Assembly: GCA_015680685.1 (NCBI GenBank)
Contig: MNCI01034026.1
Location: 96,145-160,144 of the forward strand
DNA length: 64,000 bases
From: Gnetum montanum
Taxonomy: Eukaryota > Streptophyta > Gnetopsida > Gnetales > Gnetaceae
Direction of reading: 5' to 3'
The first letter of the stretch is position 1; the number at the start of each line of letters is the position of its first letter. Below the pieces are notes generated by a model. That model was not told where the DNA came from, ran no database searches, and worked only from the letters and a program-made list of their open reading frames with translations. The position numbers and the translations under genes were made by a program. This document shows, piece after piece, positions 23,601 to 33,230 of the stretch.

Positions 23601-25250
23601 ACAAACTTCAAATTTAATGCCCCTACCCAATACTCATGTAGATGTAACAAGACTAGGCAATGGCCCTTTGGATGGTCATATAGGCAAATGTCACATCCAC
23701 CATCCTCTTTGGTGGTTGAGTCTATAGCCTCTTCTTCTACGGTCATTTCCCCTTCTTGTCAAAAAGTGTTCCTAGCTATTTCTTGGTTCTTTTTCCTCCT
23801 TTTGTTGTGATCACTTGATTCATTTTGCCCTACTCTCTCCTCTATTATTTCTTCGTAAGTTTTACCTTTCTCATTCATTGATTCTGACATCTTATCCAAC
23901 TTTTGTTTAATCTCAATGATAGAATTGTGTATTGGCAAGGTTTGTTGTAAAATCACCTCATAGAGAGCTACCTCTTTTTCCTTATCATAGATATGAATGC
24001 TTTTCCATTGCAAAGTTGGGTCCTAGTTATTTTCCTTTACATTCTCTTGTCTACATAGCTCTCCTTCTTCTTTTTCCATACACTTGATTAACTCTTTGAT
24101 ATGATGGCTTCGTAGCTCGTATAATTAACTTGGAGCATACATCCCAAGGGTCTCCTTTGTTTCATTACGAAGCCCATTATGATGTGAAAAAATTTCCTTT
24201 CCTTAGAGAAACCATGGCCTAGAAACCTATGTAGTAGTGAATAGTATCTTTCCAAGGTCACTTCCAAGGGTTCATGATTCTCTTACTTCCACTCTTGGAT
24301 TTCTTTTCTTAGGTTGGACACTCTCACATAGGTTTTGTATTTTTCATTGAAAAGTTCCAACATTGTGAACCACTGGCAAATGAAACTTGATTCCAACAAT
24401 CTATACCAACTTTTAGCTTCATTGATTAGTATCCTAGGAAAGAGCTNTTGGTAAATGAAACTTGATTCCAACAATCTATACCAACTTTTAGCTTCATTGA
24501 TTAGTATCCTAGGAAAGAGCTTATGCTTTTGCCACCCACTTTCAATGTTGTATAAGGCACAGGCATCATGGAACACTTGTAGATGATGTTGTAGATCAAA
24601 ATCATAGCCTCCCATAAACTTAGGGTTATTATTAATATCAAGCCTAAGTAGGTGACTTTCCTTGCAATGCCTGTGAGGTATCTTAATTGCCTTTGTGATC
24701 TGCGTCAAGCTCTTAGTGGCCAATAAGGGTTTATCATCATCATACATGTTGTTATGAAAATTTCTATTTCTGTTTGTTTGATTATGACAATCTTGTCTAT
24801 GTTCATTGTGATGTCTTTGATTTTTCCCTTGGGTTCAATTTCTATCTTTATCTTGACCTCAGAGTGGAGCTCTATCTCTATACCTACATTCATCTTCGTC
24901 AAAACTAGATGTTGAAGAGGAAGAGAAAGATGAGGAAATAGGAGAATCACCATGGCTTTTATAGTTCTCCCCATGGTCCCTTGATTTATCTTTTCTAAGT
25001 TTAGAGGAGGTCCTAGGCCTTGAGGCCCTCATTGTTCTAGGACTTTCTCCATCTCCTCTAGGATTGTCTACACCATATGAATGTAATCTTTGGGTGTAGT
25101 AAGGGTCTAAATAAGCATAGGAAACACCTGTTTGAGGTTGCTCACTCCAATTTTCTTCAGTATACATCCTATCATTTCTCCTATGAGTGTTCTCATCATA
25201 CGATGCATTATGGGTCTTGTGTGAAGAAGATATGATTTTGTTTGATTATG
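23600..25250 (-). pseudogene. gag of element D
   Basis: Gag packages element RNA into virus-like particles. Readable capsid blocks are LLRLDINNNPKFMGGYDFDLQHHLQ, FHDACALYNIESGWQKHKLFP, INEAKSWYRLLESSF and LFNEKYKTYVRVSNLRKEIQEWK (24283-24747). A zinc-knuckle-like CDICLYDHPKGHC is at about 23650-23695. An N at 24447 sits between two near-identical 74-bp copies and is an assembly artefact, so the apparent repeat of INEAKSWYRLLESSF is not real. Stops also break the frame. Similar gag is seen in B, C and E. Confidence 0.7.
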
Positions 25251-25344
25251 TGTGTGACTTAAAATATTAACATTTTTTAAAAGATAGATCATTAATACCT
25301 TTATAGTGATTGTGTATAATATAACTGGTCTAAATAACCAGCAT

Positions 25345-25365
25345 CATTGTCGGCAATGATGCCAA
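25345..25365 (-). other. Primer-binding site of element D
   Basis: Reverse complement TTGGCATCATTGCCGACAAT, next to the 5' LTR (whose first part is hidden by the N at 25366). It resembles the Athila-type tRNA-Asp site. Confidence 0.45.
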
Positions 25366-25970
25366 NATATCTGATCCCACTTGCCATGCACATCCTGAAC
25401 ACATATAACATTGTTAGGTTACCAAACATTAAGCATTGTTGAGATTACCAAGAGTCATACGCATGCTCGAAGGGATCATACTTATGTGCTTAATTAATTA
25501 GCATGTATAAAAATATAAATATTAACTAAGTACATGAAAAGTAAATGGCATGGAAAGTAAATCTAATCTAAGTCAAAGTGCTGCAATGAATAAGAATCAA
25601 TTTCAATCTTATTGCTGTTCATAAAATATGTCTAGGTACATCATCAATTGAATAAGACTTTGTACAACAAACTCAAATCCACTTTGTGGGAGAAATTGAC
25701 TATTCTGTAAGATTATGGAATAAAACTGCAAGAGTTCAACTACTATATTGACAAAACTATGAAAAACTAATGCAAAACTATTGCCCAAACCGTGTGCCCA
25801 AGCGCTATATTTATAGGCCAACCCATACCCTACGACATTGGATGTCTAACATCGCATCCTAAGCTCTGACGTCAGATACCTGATGTCAAGGCTTTGACAT
25901 CAGATACCTGACATCGAGGCTCTGAGATCGAATACCTAACATCGGAGCATATAAAAAATGTGTTTCATCA
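25366..25970 (-). repeat. 5' LTR of element D, incomplete at assembly gap
   Basis: 25367-25970 aligns with 20147-20696 of the other LTR; the part matching 19846-20146 is missing at the N. The U3 contains three tandem units of about 28 bp (25865-25892, 25893-25920, 25921-25946) with a TGACGTCA palindrome, against about one in the other LTR. It ends TTTCATCA at 25970. Confidence 0.8.
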
Positions 25971-26350
25971 AAAATCATTGTTGAATCAACACATACTACC
26001 AACAAAAATAAGTTTAATAGTTATTGTGCATGGATAATATACAAACCTCGATATAAGTACACCCAAGATATATAATCTAATTAAAACTTTATAACTCAAC
26101 ATAGTCCAGTGCAATCTTAGAGCTTTCAAATCAAGAGTCTTGCTATTAAGCTAACACCTCATTGTTAAAATAAGTGAGTGATTTTAAGGTTGTTGAAAAC
26201 TTGCAATAATTGTAATATAGGTACATTGTAGGATATATAGTCCAATTGAAACTTCATAACTCAACATTGCTCACCAAAATTGAACCTATGACTAGAGCTT
26301 TCAAATCAAGAATTTTATTAAAATAGGTCTGCATATGTGCATATTTAACA

Positions 26351-26704
26351 TAAAACCATAATTCGAAATGGGTCGCTTCATGTAACTCATCTATGCTTAT
26401 GTGTGTCTTTGGATCCCACCTTTGCAAGTAAAGGCAAGTAGAGGTGTGAACCAACCTGCCTAGTACACAATTGCAATAATAATAAGTGCAAGGTAGAAAG
26501 TTTTACAAATTTTATATCACATAGGGAGCACTTTTTGTTTCAACCAAGAGTACTTAGTATGGACATATATGTATGCCATGCATCCGCCACATGTGGATCG
26601 GATCGTTTAATAGTTTGCGTGTGAAACATAGTATGCAAGGCAGAACGAGACAGTAATGCGAGCATTGGGCGAAGAGAAAGTAAAACACTGTAATTAATTA
26701 CTGA
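26351..26704 (-). other. Downstream flank of protease-like gene
   Basis: This is single-copy-looking AT-rich DNA between the gene stop and the left inverted arm. I see no AATAAA close to the stop; the nearest on the gene's strand is at about 26314-26319, inside the arm. No other gene is visible. Confidence 0.4.
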
Positions 26705-27994
26705 CTAGAAGCCTACGGCAGCGTGCATATGGAAATCAGCACATGAGGCCCGAAAGGCAAGAAGAGACGGAGAGAACGCCAAAAGCGACGCATCAAGGTC
26801 GAACTGGACGAGGGTATCCTCCATCTGGTGGCTGCCAAGCACGATGGGCGCCGGAGCGTCCGACGTCGCCGGCAGCAGCGCCATGCACATAACATCCGGA
26901 CGCGGGTGCACCACTGCACCGAAGCCCGACACGGTCCACGCCGTGCGATTGTTATGCAACACAAGATCCAGCGTAGGCACGCGCGGCCCGGTCACCAGCA
27001 TCTGCACATTGCCAGCACTGAAGCACGCATCGAAGGGTGCCACGGGCGCCACGCGCGACAAGTTCCGAGAAGCCGCCGCCCGCAGGAACGCTCCTCGCAC
27101 CGCTCTGTACAGACCCGTCTCCAGCGCCGTGTAGCGCTCACTGCTGCTCACCACGCACGTCCTCGGCTTGGAGAAGTCTGCCGCCACGGCTCTGTCGTCC
27201 ACCCACACCGAACTCACCTCCACCGCGTACTGACCCCCCGGCGCCCGCGCCCACGGCAGCAGTGGCGCGTAACGCATCCGCTGCGACACGTCTATGCCCA
27301 TGCCAGTGCCAGTGCCAGTGCCAGTCCCACCGCCCAAAACGTATGTCGAGTTGCCGAACAGCGCTACGCCAGGCGAACGCGAGCCCGGCAGGCACAGCGC
27401 GAACTTCCTTGGCAGCCGCAGCGACGACAGCAGTTGCGTCGCCAGAGACAGCGGACCCCGGCCCATGCCGGCGGCTCCGTCTCCTGCGCAGGCAAAAGCC
27501 ACATGCGGCGCCACCGCCGCCGCCGCGGCCCCCGAAGCGGACACGGACAAGGCTACCCGCTCAACCCAGACGGGGACGGTGGCGTTGGAGTTGGGCTTGA
27601 CCTGGACCTGGCACAGTCTGTGTTTGTGTGAGCAGCCGGTGCGCGAGCAGGCGCCGCAGGTCCCGCCGGCTTCCTTGCAAAGCGGCGCCTCACAGTGTAG
27701 CGCGGCCGACGAGGGCGGAGGTACAGACGCGTTGCAGGGCATGGTGGCGACGTCCGAGCTCAGGTCCAGCAGCAGTTCCTCCGTCTGCAACGGCATCCCG
27801 TGCCCGTGGCGGAGCTCGACCCGGAACTGCACCGTCGGGAACGGCCTGTGCGCGCCGTACGTGTTGTGGCGCCGTATCGGTGCCATCGCCATCGGCGCCG
27901 CTCCGGTGGTTTTTTCTCCGCCTGCGCTGGAGACCGCCGGAGCTGGCGAGAGCGCCAACAGTAACAGCAGCTGCGGCAACATCAACATCAACAT
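26705..27994 (-). CDS. TAXI/EDGP/basic 7S globulin-like aspartic-protease homologue
   Basis: Intronless, 429 codons, GC-rich, in strong contrast to its AT-rich surroundings. I start at ATG 27994; the frame continues to a GTG at 28009. Residues 1-24 are a signal peptide (MLMLMLPQLLLLLAL, then PAPAVSS), so it is probably secreted. Pepsin-fold family features: the first active-site region reads LLLDLSSDV (residues 74-82; D77 present, the usual Gly of DTG/DLGG is Ser). Cysteine-rich loop 101-128, FACAGDGAAGMGRGPLSLATQL (about 167-188), then the second active-site region VVSSSERYTALETGLYRA, which lacks the second catalytic Asp. The C-terminal LGSHQMEDTLVQFDLDASLLAF matches the family's GGHQLED...FDL block. 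Loss of the second Asp matches xylanase-inhibitor-like and 7S globulin proteins, so a binding or inhibitor role is likelier than proteolysis. N-glycosylation sites include NAS, NAT, NST, NLS and NRT. A GT dipeptide run (about 222-232) comes from a hexamer microsatellite. Confidence 0.85.
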   Translation of the reverse strand: MLMLMLPQLLLLLALSPAPAVSSAGGEKTTGAAPMAMAPIRRHNTYGAHRPFPTVQFRVELRHGHGMPLQTEELLLDLSSDVATMPCNASVPPPSSAALHCEAPLCKEAGGTCGACSRTGCSHKHRLCQVQVKPNSNATVPVWVERVALSVSASGAAAAAVAPHVAFACAGDGAAGMGRGPLSLATQLLSSLRLPRKFALCLPGSRSPGVALFGNSTYVLGGGTGTGTGTGMGIDVSQRMRYAPLLPWARAPGGQYAVEVSSVWVDDRAVAADFSKPRTCVVSSSERYTALETGLYRAVRGAFLRAAASRNLSRVAPVAPFDACFSAGNVQMLVTGPRVPTLDLVLHNNRTAWTVSGFGAVVHPRPDVMCMALLPATSDAPAPIVLGSHQMEDTLVQFDLDASLLAFSPSLLAFRASCADFHMHAAVGF

Positions 27995-28054
27995 GGTACA
28001 AGGACGCACGGGTTGGGCGCAGGAGGTGAATGCAGGGTAACATGGAGCAGCCTG

Positions 28055-28062
28055 TATAAATA
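28055..28062 (-). promoter_or_regulatory. TATA box of the protease-like gene
   Basis: TATAAATA on the plus strand (TATTTATA on the gene strand) lies about 60 bp upstream of the ATG at 27994, giving a predicted start near 28025-28030 and a very short leader of about 30 nt. Confidence 0.5.
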
Positions 28063-28884
28063 AGTGGAGAGAGGATTGGGCAGTGCGAAACGGCGTGACA
28101 GCTGAGACTTACAGTGCTTGTGTTTTGCTGTGCCGCTTGATTGCTTTCACGCGGATGCGCCGTGGGGTTATGATGCGGGCGCTTACTTTGAGAACTATGT
28201 GACCGTTGTGCCACAGCAACAGCAACGGGCACAGAGGCAGAGCGAGAGACAAACAGCGAAAGCACGCAGGAGGCATCCGCCTCGGCGAGGAATCGGACAG
28301 GTGTGAGCAGCAGCAGTGTTTTTTTCTTAAAAAATTAGAAATGTGCGCCTGCTGCCCTGCCTTGTCCCTTGTCCAGCTGCTGCCGCTGCGGCTGCTAGTG
28401 GCAGGCCGACGTTAACTTGAGGACCGATCATGTCATGGGACGAGCAGGTTTCATCGAGCAAGATTCTGCTCTCGGCTCCCGCCTCGGCTCCTTGCCTTGG
28501 GACTTGACCTGGGAAGCTAGTTATGGATAATTATGGTTGTCGGCTTTGTACACAGACCGCCGTGCTTTAAGCATAAGACAGCAGCGCTACATTACCCAAC
28601 GAAAATGGGCGTTAAAGGCCATGGACGGAGAGTGTTTAGTACTTTCAGAATGTTAAATTGTTCACAGACGGAGAGCGTTTAGTACTTTTTGGGAATTGCA
28701 CTCGTTCATAATCATGGTACACAATTAAGCCAGGTGCATGCAACTTGTGACCGGGGCATTTAGTAATATATATATAGACAGGTGGATTCCAAATATGTTT
28801 CAATGCAAATAAATACTTAATTTAATTTACATGGCTTGTGAGACACTTCTAGTTTAAAAAAAAAACAAACAAAAAGAGATTGCA
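28063..28884. other. Upstream flank of protease-like gene
   Basis: It contains a GC-rich part to about 28520, then AT-rich DNA. Open frames at 28118-28415 (plus) are short and lack family features. 'gacggagagygtttagtactttt' occurs twice (about 28624-28646 and 28669-28690). No gene is supported. Confidence 0.4.
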
Positions 28885-28934
28885 ACAAACATGTTAAATA
28901 TGCACCAATCCAAACCTACTTTAATCAATCAAAA

Positions 28935-29230
28935 ATTATTTATTATAAGACTTGATTTGAAAACTCTAACCCATAAGTTCAATTTTGGTGAGTAATGCTA
29001 AGTTATGAAGTTTTAATTGGATTTAACTGGACTATATATCTTATAGTGAATCTATATTACAATTATTGCAAGTTTCCAACAATTCTAAAATCACTTATTT
29101 TAACAATGAGGTGTTAGCTTAATGGTAAGACTCTTGATTTGAAAGCTCTAAGTCATATGTTCAATTGCACTGGGCAATGTTGAGTTATAATGTTTTAATT
29201 ATATTATATATCTTGGGGTGTACTTATATC
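28935..29230 (+). repeat. Tandem pair of tRNA-like (possible SINE) units
   Basis: Two diverged copies of about 130-170 bp share 'TTGATTTGAAARCTCTAA' and 'GAGTTATRAWGTTTTAATT'. The second (about 29108-29230) has a box-A-like TAGCTTAATGG and, about 33 nt on, a box-B-like GTTCAATTG, spacing compatible with a tRNA-derived Pol III promoter. Reverse-complement copies lie in the left arm (about 26060-26340). A functional tRNA is not supported. Confidence 0.4.
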
Positions 29231-29869
29231 AAGGTTTAGATACTATCCATGCATATTATCTATTGAACTCATTTTTGTTGGTAGTATATGTTGATTCAAC
29301 AATGGTTTTTAAAGCTATTGATATTAGTATTTTCAAGCATCATCATGCTTTATTGATTATTCGAAAATGCAATCCCTCTTGTAATATAACATCTCTTGAA
29401 TTCAAAGGGTTTCTCATTTTATTGAATTGTCGAATCTTTTGTTAATTTTTGAAAAAGTTAAAAAGGATATTATTTCTTGAATTAGGCTAATCAAGCATTT
29501 TGAAACCCTAGTCATAGCTAGTGGTTTTCAAATACTTCGATATATGATTAAGGTGGATCTTGATTCCTTTAAGCAAGAAATTCTTTTGCATCCTAGCAGA
29601 ATTGATTATGTGTAGAAGATTGTTTAATGTAGTCTTCTAAAGTCATGTTACTATTGTCATTAAGAGCATCATATGTTTGATTTATGTCATTTTATGCTAT
29701 GAAAAAAGGCTATATAAGCTTGTCAGCAGCAAGCTACTATAAACACTAATAAGGTTTCTTCTACAAATATTGTAGATCCTAATTAGGGTTTTTCTATAGA
29801 TGTTGCAGATCTTGCAACGATTTCTTCTACTAACATTTTAACAGTTAGCCCACCCTTTTCTTTACTATT

Positions 29870-30720
29870 TGATGAGCGGCAAGATACCCTTATGCACAAC
29901 CATATGAATACCAGTGTGTATGCACGATTTAGTCAAACTCTACGGATGGACTAGTTGTAGCACCTAAACAATTATACGTTGATCGCAGTTCGCTATTTTT
30001 CCACTTGGACTAGTAATTATTTTGTCATGTATGGTTTAGTCTAGAGTGAGGTGTATGATGTGGTCTCTACTACTATGCTACTCCTAAGGACAATAAGAGA
30101 TAACTTAATTACACTAATGGGCAATAGGAAATAAGATCTAAGCTAGCCTAAGTGCAATGAACATCCATTCCTAATCATCCGTATGCATCTTGGACTTCAT
30201 GCACTACTTCTAGGATTATCAAGCACACATCACTTGAAGCACTACTTGATACGCTACTAGGTTACCACGTAGTTACACTTAAATGTTTGTGATTAAGGCG
30301 TACTCATTTTGTGTTAACAACAGGAATACTAAATGATGATAAAAGAAATATTAACTAAGAAAACAACAATAAATAATAAATAATTAAAAAATTTAAAGGC
30401 TAAGTGAATGCTACAATGATGGAGTAATCTTGATCTTTATTGTTGATTGTGCGCATGTCCAAATACGTCACACTCAAACAAAGGTTCTGTACAATTATAA
30501 GCATCACACTATGGGCATGTATTTGGAAAGAACTGAAAACTAAAAATTGACTAAAGAGTGACAAAAAGGACTGATTAATGATCTAACTGTTATCTCGTTG
30601 TGCACTTGAGTGCTAAATTTATAAGTTAATATAGGAATCATGATATCGTGTATACAATATCATATCTAAGCTATGATATCACGTATTTGATATCGGGGCT
30701 TGGCAGACCATGACTCATCA
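29870..30720 (-). repeat. 3' LTR of element C
   Basis: 851 bp, TGATGAGCGG...GACTCATCA on the plus strand. The U3 (about 30635-30705) carries repeated GATATC motifs including GATATCACGTA at 30675-30685. A partner segment of about 190 bp in the other LTR shows about a dozen mismatches, indicating an old insertion. Confidence 0.9.
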
Positions 30721-30904
30721 TACCTCCATGACTGAATAAAAACTCATCCTTGAGTCAAATAAAATGAGGGACAAGTTCATTTGATTACAAACAGTGGATA
30801 GGTATGGGATTATTGAATGACCATGGACTATTTCATGCTGCAATGTGGGACTAGACAAAACAAAATCTAGACACCAACATAAAATACAAAATCTAGAACT
30901 CATG

Positions 30905-32623
30905 TGGTTCCTAGTGGTGATGGCTCCTCCATGGGCACCTTTCCTTTGTCATGTGCTCCAGGCTTCTGAAATGGATGCTTTTGAAGAAGCATCTAAAGTT
31001 TTTCCTCTGTTCGAGGATCATGCATTGCCCATGCTAATGTTTCAATATTTGATGGAGCTAGCACTTCCCATGGACACAGCAGTTGTGGAAACATTTTATT
31101 GGCCTTGACATACCATGCCACAAATAGTCGTCGTTCTTCCTCATAGGCTCTAGCTTTATCTTTGAGTTCCTGATAATCTGTAAGCCGTCGAGCCAAATCT
31201 CCTGCTACATCTTTCTGACCTCTAATTCAGAGTTTGCTACTTCTAATTTTTGTAATGTCTTCTTATGTTTCACAAACTCGGTCTCATATTTAGCATAGGT
31301 GGTAGCTACCTGCTTCTCAAACTCAGTTCTCAGGCACCTTGCTGTTAACATGGCCAAGTTGGTGTATCATAGATTTGCCAACTCCATGTATTCTTTAGAT
31401 CTTGGATCTGTAGGTCTCAGCTTTTCAATTCTACTTGGTGGGCAAAGGCATAAATATTTAGTATGGCTTGTCAGTCAGTGTGTTAAGCACTAAAAGAATT
31501 AATGTGGGCTTAGCCATGCGGATCTCCTTTTGATGATTTCCTTGTACATTCCCACCTAGTCATGGAAGTGTTCTTTTAACTTCTCATGCTGTTTGGCCTT
31601 ATTTTTCCACACACTTATTTCTATGATCGTCTTTTGTTGGATTGCATGGACTTCCTCCATGAAGAAGGTTCTATTCTTCCTGGTCAAGTGATTCATGTCT
31701 TGGTTGACCCGAACTAGTTGTTCTTGCATTTGTTGGAAACTTTCTTTGAAAATGTTCTTCTATTTCTCAACTATGGTTAACTGAAGATTTTTAGTAGCAA
31801 GTAGTTTTTTTTCTCTTGTAAGGCCTTGAGAGCTTTAACATGTGCATATATCTAAGCTCATGCCTTTGAAGCATCCCAATTAGCCTGTTCCTTTTCCCTT
31901 GCCATCCTTTTATTTTCTTTCAACAATTTATTCAGTTGCTTGGTTTTGAAAATGTCTAATTGGTCAGCTACAATAAATTGGAAATGATCCTGTTGTTCAT
32001 CTTGTAGGGCGATGAGCTTTTCTTGCAATCTTTATAACTCTCCTTTCACGTGCTCGACCTTGACTTCAGCCATGACCAATTTTCCTTACATCTGTGTCTA
32101 AGCGAGTGGACAAATGAGCAACTTTTGGTCACTTGTTTGGAAGATTTAGGACCTCTGCGATGGCCTTTGTAGAAAAATCAACAGAGACACCAGCTACATT
32201 GGCAACGGTGCCTTCCTCCTTACCATGTTAGAATTGATACGTTGCACCCAAATACCAATCAACATTCTCTGAGAGGATGGACGATAGTGGAGATGCCTTC
32301 AATTGAGTCTTCACTGGTTTAGGGGTGAACTCAGTAAAAGGCCCAAAATTGAGCTTCACTATCGCAGCTGCAAAGGTGGGCTTCTCTCGTATGGCTTGGA
32401 GACATTTAGGGGACAACATAAGATGTTGCCCTGGTTTTTGGGTTCTAACTTTGCCACCTTCTACACGGATAGATTGCACTATCGTAGGGGTTTCTTGATG
32501 GATGCTAAATGATTATGCCTCCTATTTTTCATATTCTACTTGGGGTTCCTAGCCTTTGCCTTCTCTTGGGTGTTTAGTTGCACCTTGAGAAGGTCCTCCT
32601 TGCTATCCTTCTTTAGGGGCCAT
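30905..32623 (-). pseudogene. aORF of element C (short, diverged homologue of A and B aORF)
   Basis: It starts at ATG 32623, directly after the candidate acceptor (TTTCAG|ATGGCCCCTAAA). It resembles A and B in two places. An N-terminal domain block with LNFGPFTEF...SENVDWYLGATYQF (32228-32400) pairs with LNFGPFPEN...SGEWYVGETYLF of B. A coiled-coil segment around 31540-31690 reads KNRTFFMEEVHAIQQK...WKNKAK, pairing with ENRNLSMEEVRALQKK...WKNEAL of B. The span is about 1.7 kb against 2.85 kb in A and B, so the middle is shorter. Stops and shifts break it. The end coordinate is approximate. Function unknown. Confidence 0.6.
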
Positions 32624-32933
32624 CTGAAATCACACAAGGACTGATTATTAGTAAGGTTATTTAAATAAGTTTGGTTATCTTATACCTTATTCATTGCCTT
32701 TAATAAATGTTTAATTCTTTGCTTGGTGTGATTCCAGAGTTAGAAATTTTTAAGGAAGTTGCCCTAAAAGTTTAATGTTAGACTTGATCTATTTAGGTGA
32801 CTCATATAATAACTTAGATGGCTTGGGTGAAGGGAGAAAATTAATTTGACATGAATTCTGATAGTTCTTAACCCTATGATATCCTTTGGGGGATAGCAAA
32901 TTTCAAAAAAGTTATGTGCAAGTTCTACGGTAC
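32624..32933 (-). other. Candidate leader intron of element C aORF
   Basis: The acceptor TGATTTCAG|ATGGCC is clear and lies in the same place as in A and B. The donor (GGGAGGG|GTACCG at 32933) is my best guess and weaker than the GTATGC donor of A and B. Confidence 0.35.
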
Positions 32934-33121
32934 CCCTCCCCCACAACTAAGTTAAACACTCTGGGTTTAATTAGGTTCAATCAGAAAAGAAATCGGAGCG
33001 TTGAAGAGCGAAATATTGAAGGTTGAATTTAGACTTGAAAATCACTAAAAATCGTGGAAAAAAATTTGAACAACTCCCCTGCGTCAACTATTGAAAATGA
33101 CTTCTGTAGTGCATGGGTGTC

Positions 33122-33230
33122 CTATATATATAATTTTTATAGATGCGATATCACGTACATGATAGCACGTACCCGATATCGTGTTGGGCTCGATATCAAG
33201 TACCCGATATTGCATCCCAACCAAGATAGG
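33122..33230 (-). promoter_or_regulatory. Internal promoter-like block of element C
   Basis: It contains several GATATC-type motifs, including GATATCACGTA at 33147-33157, identical to 30675-30685 in the C LTR U3, and a TATA-like tatatata at about 33124-33131 placed downstream on the minus strand. It is followed by the leader and aORF. Same layout as in A and B, but with C's own motif. Confidence 0.5.

Larger units (their letters stand above)
19841..25975 (-). mobile_element. Element D: pol-less, gag-bearing Athila-type element
   Basis: The element is 19846-25970, bounded by perfect AAAAT target duplications (19841-19845 and 25971-25975). The right arm of the inverted repeat carries the matching empty site (about 29305-29315). 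Reading minus: 5' LTR (incomplete because of an N), primer-binding site, gag, zinc-knuckle-like motif, Pro/Gln-rich tail, spacer, polypurine tract, 3' LTR. No protease, RT, RNase H or integrase sequence is found, and no aORF or internal promoter is evident. It is non-autonomous, similar in concept to TR-GAG elements. Confidence 0.85.
17943..26350. repeat. Left arm of long inverted repeat, split by element D
   Basis: Sequence at 17943-19845 plus 25976-26350 is the reverse complement of 40500-38797 and 29494-28885. In a stretch of about 105 bp (19240-19350 against 39100-39215) I count roughly three differences. The first 1.4 kb (to 19354) is the 3' part of the F-type LTR (ending GAAGTGTTACA); the rest is AT-rich non-coding DNA present in both arms. 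No gene is supported in it. Confidence 0.75.

Noticed and set aside
24373-24523. Tandem duplication in element D gag
   Set aside because: Separated by a single N and almost identical; best explained by unmerged contig ends.
26828-28040. Several long plus-strand open frames (Arg/Pro/Ala-rich) over the protease-like gene
   Set aside because: They are antisense shadows of a GC-rich coding sequence; composition is extreme and there are no domain features, while the minus-strand frame has signal peptide and family motifs.
27690-28265. 191-codon minus-strand frame overlapping the gene start
   Set aside because: Out of frame with the protease-like protein and partly over the TATA region; low-complexity Arg/Ser/Ala composition.
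29108-29180. Possible intact tRNA gene
   Set aside because: Box A- and B-like sequences are present but acceptor and anticodon stems do not pair convincingly; kept only as a tRNA-like repeat.
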